This document shows, one piece after another, positions 18,190 through 28,070 of a stretch of DNA of 64,000 nt. Numbering within the stretch: position 1 is the first letter of the stretch; each line of letters starts with the position of its first letter. Source of the stretch: Kappaphycus alvarezii (lineage: Eukaryota > Rhodophyta > Florideophyceae > Gigartinales > Solieriaceae); assembly GCA_002205965.3 (NCBI GenBank), contig NADL03000080.1, positions 124,001 through 188,000 on the forward strand, written 5' to 3'. Below the pieces are notes generated by a model that did no database searches, was not told the DNA's origin, and worked only from the letters and a program-made list of their open reading frames with translations. The position numbers were made by a program, and so were the translations under genes.

Positions 18190-20920
18190 GCTGCAATTGC
18201 AACCATTCGTTGGATTACAGGTTGCTCAGACTACAAATGAACATTGGTTTCTCCTCTGCCTCACCGTACTGTACTGAAAATGGATACTACTGTAATTTCG
18301 ACTGTTGCTAAAGAATGACAATATCGGCTTACCAGATAACAAATTCCAACCGCAGAGCAAAATCCGCGTTGAACCTTCTACCTCTGCTTAATGTTTTCAT
18401 AGACTCGCGCAACCATTGCTACCACATCAAGTTATGTACAGAACTCTGCTAAACGACTTCTGGCATTGCATTCGCTGGCTTAACAGTACCTCATTCCAAC
18501 CCTACTAAATGCATTAAGCTTCTCTCCACTGCAATGGATATCAACGCGTTGCGAGGTCCCCGCCCACTGCAGTGAGTGCGGCAAATTTCATACAACCCGT
18601 GGGTGTACAAGCCGACATTGCATGCGGAGTTTCTCCGCTGAGTCTCCGCCCAGGCAGTTAAGGGGAGTCTATCGAAATTTTCCTAACGTCGCTCTCCAGA
18701 AATGCCATCAAGACCTGTATCTACCAATCAAACGCCATGCCGTTGAAACACTTGGGACAGTCAATCTACTTATGTTGGCTGCATTCCGACCCATAGCCAT
18801 CGCCACGGCAACCTAGCGAGTGTTGTTGGGGCTACTATCCAGGCCGTGGAGCCTCAGGATTTGTCCACATTCTATACTGAGATACTGAATGCATTAAACA
18901 TCTTCTCCAATATAACCGTCCAGAATTGTCTTTGCCGTCTATGTCATCGGACCCATTGTCGACAACTGTCAGATGGAAAATTTCCTGCCTGCTCCTCAGA
19001 GTGAATGTAGACCTGTGGACATCATTAATGTCATGTATTTCAGGTGACCCAGGCCATGGCGGTAGCCATTTCCGCCAATCGAGTGATGCAGTACGGCTGT
19101 TCGGAACAATCGTGATGAAATGAGGGTCTCTTACTCATAAATATGGCCCGTACTGTGAGTTTGAGCAAAATACAAATAGACAGATGGTATCCGAAGAAAA
19201 AACTAGCTTTCCAAAGCGAGCGGTGAGAGATACGATCATCACCCTAAAGTTTCTTCTGCATGGCGGCACCGCCGAGTCGCGCCGCACAGGCAACCGCATC
19301 GCACAGATCTGCCTCTACACGACAAGTTTGGTAGTTGCTTCCTGCTCACCAGCGCTGAGCGTCGCTCTAAACTGGTCACCAAAAGTTAAGGAAAACAACA
19401 AAATCGGAGACTCTCACTGGGGGCTAAGAGTCCGATTACAGTCCATAACCACTTCAAAGGCTGGCTGTTGCCTCCTGTGCGACATTTACCTGCTGACAGG
19501 CTTCGAGCCAGCCATTTAGTCACATGACTCACATTACCCATTATCCTGAGCATGTCTAGCATACACCGGGGGATAGCCGAACCACACTTTTCAAAAATTA
19601 AAGAACCAAATCATTTCTCTTTGCCCACTTTGAGGGGATCTGAAAAGTAGTTCTATTCAATTGACAAGGACAGATATAAGGGAAATATACGGCCTTTTCC
19701 TAGAGAAACGGGGGGAAGACGGGGGTATTTCATGCGAGATTGCGGAGGACTGTGAACCAGGGGAGCATTGGAGTTAGGCTATGCGTATAAAATGACTCGT
19801 CAATATGAGACATGTGTCACCGCGCGATGGCACTGACAGTAAGCAGTAAGCACTGTCAGCACCCTCGGTGAAAACCGCAGCTTGCCATGACAGATACTAA
19901 AAGCTGAGCTGAGCTCGATGCTGCGGGATTTTTGGAGACACAGGAAAACTGTGGCAGTAAGCTTGACGGTTGTCAACGACTGCACACCGCAAGGACGTCG
20001 CCCTGGGTCTTTTCCGACACCACACCCACCTTTATTAGCAAAATTTATTGATTCCACAACTGCAACAATTACGGTATTCAGGCCGCGATTGTACGCTGCC
20101 TCGTTAGTGACGGTGACTAGCAAGGTTCCCACGAGATACAAAAGACAATGGTCTGCATGTCGCGGATATGTTCAAAACAATAGACAGAGAAGAGGGTAGT
20201 GTGGGGTGGTTAAATATTTGAAAGATATAGTCGGTTGTGGCCCGGAATACCCCTACTGCCATTTTTTCCTGATCAGTGGGTCCATACGAAAAATGCCACT
20301 CCACCAAATAAACAAAATTTTAGCCAATTACAGAGCTAAAAATCTGACAGGGATCCGCCAGATCTTCCCATCTGGTTCGACCCCTCAGGGCTCGATCCAA
20401 TTTTCCAAAAGTTATTACATTAAGCAAATAAGGTATGATAAATATTATGATACAAATTTCCATATCTGTCCCAGTACATGATCCCTATCGTCATGTATTT
20501 TCGCCTTGGGAAAGACGATGGTAAGCTGCCTTAGGAATTGCTATTGCTTACCTATCGTCAGCTCTTCTCGCTCTTAGAGCCATCCGAAAAAGACGAGCAA
20601 AAGGACTGAGGAGAAATCGGTCTATGATGCCGGCGAAGTACCGCCGTGCTGCTCTAATTAGGCCCGTGCTGACCAACCGATGTACTCCATGGAATCATAT
20701 CCTATCCTGCGGAATTAACGACGATTTTTTTTATCAACTGCCTTTACTAAGAGTTTAGTGCTCGAACGATTGCTTACTTACTTCTAACAAGAGTGCTATC
20801 AAGTAAATTATGGAAGTCCGTTTCGAACTGGCCCAAAGATTCCGGGAAGGAATCCACTGTTCTGGTCTTTTGACTTGCTCGGGATGTCGTAATGGTACGT
20901 CAAAATCAAAACAACCATAT
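18190..20920. other. Stretch without a recognised gene
   Basis: Mixed-composition DNA with short frames on both strands. A frame at 19184-19519 (+) (SEEKTSFPKRAVRDTIITLK) and one at 19800-20141 (-) have no motif I recognise. Near 20206 the plus strand encodes VVKYLKDIVGC, echoing VIQYLKDVVSC near 9667. The right end may include the terminal region of the Harbinger element. Confidence 0.3.
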
Positions 20921-20924
20921 ACAG

Positions 20925-21690
20925 CTTATGTCCAATATTTGGTGTGACCGAAAGAACTATAGGTGTTTGGTTGTATTATGCATTAGAAGTGCTCTAGGTG
21001 TTTGTTTTTAATAGAATAAGGACTGAGTTTGTGATACGTTGGCCTTCAATAGACGAAATGAAGGCCTTTGCTGCATTACTAGAGAGCAATCGAGTTCAAG
21101 GGCGGTACTTGATGGGGTTTTCGGTATTGCTGATGGACATAGGATGCCTTGCGCCGATCATGTAGAAACAGATATACAGAAGCGTACTTTGAAGGCTTCG
21201 TGCAGGGCCTGGAGGTTAAAAATTTGTTTATCTTTAACTTCTTTGGCAGGCTCATTCACGCAGCAGTCAATTATCCAGGGAGCTGGCATGAAACTAAGCT
21301 TGCCGCTGTATCTGGTCTATACTATCCAAAGCTATCAGACGAAAACACGCCACCTAGAATGGCTATTCTCGGCGATACTGCGTTAGTAAACAATACGATA
21401 GTGATAAATGGGAAGATTGTCAAGGGACGGAAGTCCAATGAGCCGAGTGATATTCCGGAATATACAGCTCTTGCAGCTGTCAGCATTGTACTTCAGCGCA
21501 TACTGCAAATCGAGCGACGAAGCGCATAATGGAGGGTGCGTTCAATTAAAAGTCCTTTTGCTAAGGCTCAAAGTCCCTCTCATGGCTCACTCTGAGAAAT
21601 TTTTACGCATTTCGACAATTTGCTGACATCTGTTCAACTTTAGAACGCGTAAGTTTGGCTTCAATCAAGTAAGAACTACATATTCCAGAC
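20925..21690 (+). mobile_element. PIF/Harbinger DDE transposase remnant
   Basis: Plus-strand text follows the PIF/Harbinger (DDE_Tnp_4) order. A helical region FGVTERTIGVWLYYALEVL comes first, then WPSIDEMKAFAALLES and GVFGIADGHRMP (first Asp). Next are NYPGSWHETKLAAVSGLYY (the family's NxPGSWHD signature) and RMAILGDTALV (second Asp). RRSA-stop-WRVR follows, where the third catalytic residue (Glu) is expected. The end is RLKVPLMAHSEKFLRI and FNFRTRKFGFNQVRTTY. In Harbinger elements this protein cuts and joins the transposon ends together with a Myb-like partner. The copy has an early in-frame stop, a frame change before GVFGIADG, a stop at the Glu position and at least one later frame change. 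It ends about 30 bp from the end of the oppositely oriented Myb-like gene. Confidence 0.8.
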
Positions 21691-21721
21691 AACAACAATC
21701 TCAAACCCCGTGACAAAGATT

Positions 21722-22860
21722 AGTTGTCATTGGGCTTTTGAGACAAGTCCCGGATCATATCACTCATGTGCTTCAACATGTCGTTCATATGGCGTAATTT
21801 ATCTTGTACCTCTCTCTTGACGACTGCTTACACCTCTTCCTTGAACACGTCTTTAATATCATTCGCAGTTAAAGATGCACACTGATGTAGTGCAATGGCC
21901 TTTTGGGTCTACATTAGGGGTCAATGATCCATTTTACTAACCGAATTTCGGTTACCATTTTATTTAGCTATTTACTATTCTAACTTTACTTTACCTCCTT
22001 TGGCGTTGCTGTTGTTACCGCGCATCGGACATCTTCTAGATGCTCTTGCGTCCCTCACCGACTTGTCAAGTCTCCACCCATTTGCCTGTCAAGCATTGCG
22101 CTACTTCCCTTCACGGGGCTTAAAGATAAAGCGGGTCCCACGGACGCCCGGTAGTTGCACAGTCGACGACTTTTTCTGAATCCATTGCCGTAGGCATTCT
22201 TTTTCGTCACAATTTTAGGGCTTTGACTGTGCGTTGCACCACACCTGGTCTCCAATCATAGCCCTTGATATGTTTTCAATGTGTTCTTTCATGCGCTCAA
22301 AGTTAAGCAGAGTTCCCCTAAGCACTGTTAGATCGCTTTGAAGGCGTGACCGGTACTGCGGATCCCAATTTACGCTCCTTGTATGGAGCTCCAATAGGCT
22401 CAGATTCTTGCGTCTCCCACCTATCTCCTTCTGCGAGGCTGTTGAGGTCTTGCTGATCACATTCGGAAGACCAGTTTTCATCGTCACTCCCTAGAACACG
22501 TGAAGTATATTTGTCTTTAGTGTTGCGAGCCATATTATTAGCACGACGGACTGGTTCTGGGCACGATGGGTCGCTAGTTTTTGCCTCGTGTTGGCCAACT
22601 TATCAAACTTGTTCTTGAGCGGTCCTGGTTACGAACCGGGCGGTCATTTTCAGAAGCCCAAGTTTGAAACTTTGTAGATGCAACAGCCCAATGATTGGCT
22701 TCGAGGGGTTACTCTTCCTCAACAAAATCTAACATGGCAGTAACATCCTCTTTTGATTAGTAAGGAGCGCCAACGCGCGATGTCTTCCCCTTATTTTTCC
22801 GCTGACTGTTTTTTTGCGGATTAGTTGCTTTATAACTTCCTGTATTCAAATCATGATGAG
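21722..22860 (-). mobile_element. Harbinger Myb/SANT-like DNA-binding protein remnant
   Basis: The minus strand encodes AMLDFVEEE, then LEANHWAVASTKFQTWASEN and SLKNKFDKLANTRQKLATH, the trihelix/Myb-SANT pattern of the second protein of PIF/Harbinger elements. It continues with an acidic Ser/Asp/Glu-rich linker (RVLGSDDENWSSECDQQDLN), a helical stretch and a C-terminal coiled coil (VKREVQDKLRHMNDMLKHMS, DMIRDLSQKPNDN) ending with a stop at about 21722. In this superfamily the Myb-like protein binds subterminal DNA and carries the transposase to the nucleus. Tail-to-tail placement with the transposase at 20.9-21.7 kb supports one element. It has an in-frame stop after VEEE and frame changes later, so it is decayed. 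The start is not resolved; coding-like text begins near 22850. Confidence 0.7.
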
Positions 22861-23485
22861 AATATTGACTTGTAATCGCGACGCTTGACTGCTCTTCGAT
22901 GGTACCAAGGAATTAAAGCGAGATTGGAAGAGGTATGTGTCGTGCTGTCGGCCGTGTTCAAGGGGCGATGATTGTTGGAGTTGATAGTGATTCTGGGCCG
23001 CTAGCCGGGAAAATTACCCGTTCATCCGTGGGATGGGCTGAGAGTGGCTTTGTATGATTGGGTGAGGCATGGTGTAGACTGAATAAAAGAGATTGAGGGA
23101 GAGGGGCGGAAATATTAGGGTAGAGCAGGATGTGGATAGGATGAAAAAAGCCACAGGATGGCTATAAACTCTAAGCGCTTCAGCAGATTAACTAAGGTGA
23201 AGATAGAAATTGGCTAGCTGGCGAACTGGCAGCATTTTATTTTTCGGATCCCGGTCAAAATTTGACGATTTGGCGGAGTGGAATTTCTCGGATGCACCCA
23301 GTATACTGCACATAACCTACCCATTCTGCGTAGTTGGCGATGCGTAGGGCAATCTTAAAACGAACACGACCAGACCACAGCAATGAGTTGTTCCTACACG
23401 TCGGAGAAGTAATGCGGCGCAAGACTAACTGAAGGCGGAGTTATTTAAACATGAATCTTGGTCTCGTGAGACCTCAAAGGCACCC
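22861..23485. other. Spacer between two DNA transposons
   Basis: No gene recognised. It probably contains the outer end of the Harbinger element, but I could not find matching inverted repeats by eye. Confidence 0.3.
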
Positions 23486-23488
23486 CGA

Positions 23489-23513
23489 AAAATGCGTTTT
23501 GATCAGTATACTG
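23489..23513 (+). repeat. Candidate terminal inverted repeat, left
   Basis: AATGCGTTTTGATCAGTATA followed by CTGA. The reverse complement of 27373-27397 reads AATGCTATTCTGATCAGTAT then ACTGA, so about 22 of 25 positions agree. The core is itself nearly palindromic (CAGTATACTG). Confidence 0.45.
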
Positions 23514-23829
23514 ACTAATACAAAGCAAATCCGGTCCTTTAAAAATAGGAGTGCTACACGATACGGTCGCCAGCTAGTCAATTAAAAGCCTCGAGATCGG
23601 CTACGAGTGCAAACTCGTGCCACAGGCTGTTTAGAGGCCGGTCTCGCATGGTCTTTGAAGACCCATTTTGCTCTGAAGTGGACTCATTATCACTATTTGC
23701 GCTCTTCCATTTCTCCAGCACTCCCTTTCTCTCAAAATATCCGTTTAGGGAGCCGTAAGCTGAGATTGGGGGAGGCTTCTCAGTGATAAATTCTTGGTCG
23801 AATGCCATAACTCGAGACAAATTTTGCGC

Positions 23830-24245
23830 TAGCTTGGATGGACTCTAATACAAAGGAATTTGCTGCAAATGAGGCATTTATATGTCGTCCTATGTCATCT
23901 GCACGAGACAGAATTCTGCCCAAATATACTGCAATAGTGCACAGGGCCCTGTTTAGGTTGATGCCTGCGTACGGAGAGTCTCAGACTTTTCCTATCCTCC
24001 GAATTAAAGGAGAACAATCTCTTGCGCTTTCCTCCGTTTGATAAAACAACAAGTTATTTTTTGTCACTGTAAGAGATTACGCTATCAACTCCCTCAGTGT
24101 AGTCCTCAGCCTGTTTCCGATCCATTACCTCGAGAGATGCGGAGTACTGTAACAAATCCTGAGAGAGTTTGAGCATGAAGTCTGCTGTTGACTGCACTTT
24201 TTTAAAAGATTCCTGTACTTCTGAAGTGTCTTGAACAACTCATTA
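23830..24245 (-). pseudogene. C-terminal helical and Cys-rich zinc region of the transposase
   Basis: The minus strand encodes TSEVQESFKKVQSTADFMLK (helical), then HYCSIFGQNSVSCR and, past a stop, HRTTYKCLICSKFLCIRVH. The pattern R-T-x-Y-x-C-x2-C-x3-L-C is typical of the cross-brace zinc domain at the end of PiggyBac transposases, which binds the transposon ends. One Cys of the first pair appears to be Phe. The stop lies between the first and second Cys clusters. Confidence 0.45.
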
Positions 24246-24495
24246 GAGTAGAGTAAAGTCCTCCGTCCATAGATGCGAAACGCAAAAAAGGCGTCCAGCC
24301 CAACACTTTTAAGGGTTTGAATTAATAGTTCATGCTACCACTTTAAATGGACTTGGAAGACCATAGAATTGTCCTTTGTTGCGTTGACCCATCAAACCCA
24401 GCTTTAGTGTTGCTGTATAGTGTCTGTGCGTCATGATTAAACAGTTGTAGAGGTGTAGAGGACTCTTTTTTCATATCATGCATATTAAAAACTTG

Positions 24496-25420
24496 TCAAA
24501 ACGAAAACCGAGACTCCACCAAACTTCGGACAGAGCCGTCGACGAAGCTCGGGATTACGTAGGGCTCCTCATGGGCCCATTGCAGCAAGGGTGCGGCAAT
24601 TAAGTGAAGTAAATTTTGGGCTTGGCTGATTATTTGTCGTGTACAGCGAATTAATACTGTGTAGAGGATATTAGTCTCAGAGGCCGTTTTGTAGATGGCA
24701 AATCGAAGACAAATTACGATCAATGGATGCATGATTTGTCCCATGTGCTCTGCGGGAATGTGCTTAGGAAAAGTTTCATCTCCTATGATGCAGGGGATCA
24801 AGTTGGGTGACAGTTGTGAAAGCGAATGACCAAGACTTGATGGCTGAAAGCGCGTTTTGATCTCGACTGTTGCTGGCTTATACGATGTGCCCTTCACATC
24901 AAAGATTTCGTTGTCCTCGAATGACTTGTTTTCGAAAATATCTGCCCGCAGTGGAGCCATACCGTCCGGCGAGCACGCCAGGTACGGTGCGTCATGCATC
25001 GACAACATTACTACCTCAAACAATTCGCCAATCGTCTCCATTTTGCGCACAGCTTGCCCCACTGCTGTCACATTCTCACTAACACGCTTCATGGACTCCG
25101 AGGATAATTTTGAGCTGAACGAAGAATAAAAAAGTATCTGAAACAACTAGTCAAAGGTGCGCTCTTGCCTATACGCCAGAATTTCCAGTCCCAATGCAAT
25201 GCAAAGATCCTGATTGCGTTTTAGAACTGCACCCGCATTTGAACCTGTAATGCGAAACTGGCGAAGGAAAAACCAATCTGCACATCGCTGTGCTGACGTA
25301 AAGCATATACAAGTTTGGCGCAATCGAGTTTCCAACACCTCCTTCATCCGTCTTAAATGAACGCTCTAGCCATTTGATATAGTAAAAAAGAGTTTTCCGG
25401 CCCACCGCTGAGCTTTTTCT
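24496..25420 (-). pseudogene. YqaJ-like PD-(D/E)XK nuclease domain within the transposon
   Basis: The minus strand encodes CADWFFLRQFRITGSNAGAV (the W-x2-LR-x3-TGS opening of YqaJ-type nucleases), then after a frame change YLACSPDGMAPL (catalytic Asp region) and ATVEIKTRF (Glu-x-Lys). HMGQIMHPLIVICLRFAIYK follows, matching the Gln-containing helix that completes the active site. YqaJ/lambda-exonuclease-type enzymes digest or recombine DNA ends and are common in phages and large DNA viruses. Finding one between the DDE region and the Cys-rich end of a transposon suggests a role in end processing. The copy is split at about 25150 and so is not intact. Confidence 0.6.
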
Positions 25421-25489
25421 TGGTCCGCAATCCAATTGTCTAGGAACTCGCCCATTCTCGGAGGTACAATTTAAAGAAATCAAAGTACC

Positions 25490-26200
25490 TTGCAGAACTT
25501 CTTGTTTCCGCGCTCCCAGACGGTAATTGCTGTCATTTTCTTCCCCCATACTCTCTTATCCTTCGCATTAATTGGTTTCGTGGCTGTAAATACATCAGAT
25601 CTCAGATTTACTTCGTCTGAAATGACAAAAGCATCTGGCTGTTCAAGTAGAGAAACATGTACATCTGCCTCCTGCGGTTTTTTCCTCGGTGTGTCCAGAC
25701 CCCCCCCTTCCCTCACCGATAACAAGTGCATCTCTACTCCCACTCCGTCCTATTGTCATCCTTTTTCCCTCGGTACTTCCCTCTCCTGAGCCCTGCACCC
25801 CTGGAACCCTCGTGACGTCCGCTGTTTCCTCCAAATCATTACGGAAAGCGTTCAAAAAATACGTACCAACAAATAACAGGCACCAAATGAGGTGCTCGGT
25901 TGTGACCGCAATTGAGATGATCCCGTTAGCGTTGAGCATGTCCAAAAACGCTTCCTTTCCATACCCCCTATCGGCCGCTATGACACAACCATTTAACGCT
26001 TCTTCTCCTTTGTCATCGATAATGGTGGTGAAGTGTTTTAAAACTGAGTCAGTCTGAGCTTCCCTTCGTCGTCGAAACCGCAACCCAAGCACAATCCTAA
26101 ACAGCTTGTCTGCAATTTGACCTGCAGCGTGAACCACTTTATCTGCATTTTTTTGGCTCAGAATTTTAATTTGGTTTTCTACGGCTTTTGCGCCGAACAA
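25490..26200 (-). pseudogene. DDE-type transposase core region
   Basis: Text LKHFTTIIDDKGEEALNGCV then CVIAADRGYGKEAFLDMLNA, with IAVTTEHLIWCLLFVGTYFL, looks like the first catalytic Asp strand of an RNase H-fold transposase (tADRGYg..., PiggyBac/IS4-like). After a frame change the minus strand continues LLEQPDAFVISDEVNLRSDV and VWGKKMTAITVWERGNKKF, which may carry a later catalytic Asp. Between them is a low-complexity Gly/Ser/Arg stretch. Frame changes fall near 25640-25740. Confidence 0.5.
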
Positions 26201-26629
26201 TTCATCATCGAGCGTGGAAATTAAATGTAGTGGGCAGAAGAAGACCTTACTGGTTTCTCGAAAGGCAAGGGTCTCAAACTACGACAGATGTTGAGTCTAA
26301 TCGTGTTGAACACTCCAAGATACTCTCACCTCATTCCCCCGTCCAGTCGGCGAGTATGCCAGAAGTTCTGCGCAAATGAATGGAATGGAATGGAGAGGAG
26401 GAATAATGTTACCCAAGGCACGCATAACTAAAACAGCTTTCTCAAAGTTAAATCTTGACGTGTGACTGAACAGCATGAACGTAAGAAACCGACACCTGTC
26501 GGCCGTCTTAACGGGCTATTCCTCACTCCGATGTAGAAAAATGCTCTCGTTAATTTTGTCCCTCAATCGTCTCAACAAACGTTGGCAGAACAGGATCACA
26601 AACAAAAAACGGCCATGCACAATGCTCTC

Positions 26630-27130
26630 CACAGCTCATTCGGTTATAAGTTTCTCAACTGCTTTTTGACAGAGCAATATTTCCCTATTCCCGTAACGAA
26701 GTTCGAAAAATTCATCTTGCATCGAACCTAATCCATACTCCTCTCGCGACAGCTTCCACCCTGCGGAGGGATCTAGATGATTCGCTCTCCCGCGGCCCCC
26801 AGTCCTAGTAACACCGCTTCCCCTTCCACCCCTCGATCTGGAGCCGACTCGCCCTTTCCGTGGCCCCTTGTACAACAACCGCGCGAACCCTGCCCACCGT
26901 GTGGCTGCCCAACGCGTGAACGCCGTCCACTACGCGAACCCCGCTCGACATTCTCCTGGATTTATTTCAAATGGACATGGGCATGTGTATTTTCAGACCG
27001 TGAGATGGTCGAGAGCGGAACTTTTTGCGCATGTGAAACCCCGGCAGGGAATAATTGGGACGGCAGTGGGAGAGAAAGTTACATGAAGGAAAACGTAAAC
27101 GGGCTGGAAGGGAACGGAGATGTGAAATGT
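26630..27130 (-). pseudogene. N-terminal coding-like region of the DDE/YqaJ transposon
   Basis: A minus-strand frame at 26878-26636 starts with an Arg/Gly-rich, RGG-like stretch (RKGRVGSRSRGGRGSGVTRT) and continues DEFFELRYGNREILLCQKAV. Upstream, FARLLYKGPRKG reads in the same direction. No named domain is recognised. The basic start could serve nucleic-acid binding or nuclear import of the transposase. Its link to the transposon rests on orientation and on lying inside the inverted repeats. Confidence 0.3.
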
Positions 27131-27311
27131 GAGGATTAATGATGGGCTTCGGACGATGAGATTGAAACGGCCACATCTTTGCTGGAGGTTCCTCGATTTA
27201 AGATCTTGAAATTCAAGGCGGTGCATGAAACTATGTTCCATATTATGCCAATGAATTACAGTTAAAAGGCGGCGTAATATGTCTCGAATCTCCCATCGGC
27301 CTCCAGAGCAG

Positions 27312-27397
27312 CTTTTTAGATCAGTATACTCAAGATAATCCATGTACCGGCAATATGCTATTTTTAGGTTGTCTTCAGTATACTGATCAGAATAGCA
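27312..27397. repeat. Candidate right terminal inverted repeat with an internal hairpin
   Basis: TCAGTATACTGATC at about 27374-27387 is the reverse complement of the left repeat. A second, direct copy GATCAGTATACTCAAG lies about 55 bp inward (27316-27331). The two face each other and could fold as a hairpin. Such subterminal inverted motifs are usual transposase-binding sites. Confidence 0.45.
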
Positions 27398-27654
27398 TTG
27401 GTACTGTATTAATTTAAAGTACAGGGTGACCATTATTACCTATTAGGTTTCCCTTAAAAAAAGGCTCAAGCCCCTAGAAAGAAATAATTCAGCAAAATTA
27501 TTTAACGCATGCTGCGGATTTTATGCACTGACACCGCAAAATAAAGGGGCTTTGTCAAGATGAAGCCCGATTTTTCCCTTATCATAACCGAAACTGACCA
27601 GATGAGAAGCTCAGAGAAGCAGAATCGCGTTCTAGATACTAAATAACTGTCGCA

Positions 27655-28070
27655 AAATTCAAGAGTTAGAGTAAAATATCCACACGGGCGGCATTAATTG
27701 CGAGTGTACGAAATAAATTCCACGGGTTTGCGAAGGATGGAAGAGCGAAGGAGGTTGAATTTAATTGTGTTCCTCTATTTCTTGTTTCGGTGCCCAAGGA
27801 ATTGAGACCTCTTGTAAGCAGTAGATGTTGTCGACTGTGTATTGTATATCTACTGATTACCAGCTAATAATCAGGCGCATATTACTGCAACCGGTCCTGG
27901 TGACCCTGACACAGCAAATGTACTAGCAGGTATCGCAAAAAATTAGATGGGAAAGAGAAAATATAAACACATAGGATAGAAATTGTAGCAAGGACAAAAT
28001 ACCTCTAATCCAGAACGGAAAGTAACGTATAGATATAATTTAGGTATTTTCCTCCGAGTAAAGTCCTCAC
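27655..28070 (-). repeat. LTR, 3' side of Copia element at 27.7-31.8 kb
   Basis: Shares an ordered series of blocks with 31393-31815: TTCAAGAGTTAGAGTA, ACGGGCGGC, GTTGAATTTAATT, CCAAGGAA, GTCGTCGAC-like, CCAGACACTGCAAAT-like and ATATAGATA. Many mismatches and small gaps separate the blocks. Ends are approximate. Confidence 0.6.

Larger units (their letters stand above)
23486..27400 (-). mobile_element. DNA transposon: DDE-type transposase with YqaJ-like nuclease and Cys-rich C-terminus (PiggyBac-like?)
   Basis: A ~3.9 kb minus-strand unit is bounded by candidate terminal inverted repeats: TGATCAGTATACTGA at about 23498-23513 and its reverse complement at about 27373-27388. In coding order it has a Gly/Arg-rich stretch (about 26880-26780) and a DDE-like segment with CVIAADRGYGKEAFLDMLNA (26200-25500). 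A PD-(D/E)XK nuclease of YqaJ type follows (25420-24500). Last come a helical region and a Cys-rich end with RTTYKCLICSKFLC (about 23930-23880), resembling the PiggyBac C-terminal zinc domain. The reading frame is interrupted several times (visible near 25640, 25480, 25340 and 25150). Superfamily assignment is tentative: the Cys-rich end favours PiggyBac, but no TTAA duplication was found at both ends. Confidence 0.55.

Noticed and set aside
20370-20400. GGTTCGACCCC resembling a tRNA T-loop
   Set aside because: The 70 bases upstream do not fold into acceptor, D and anticodon arms by eye, and no matching acceptor stem follows.
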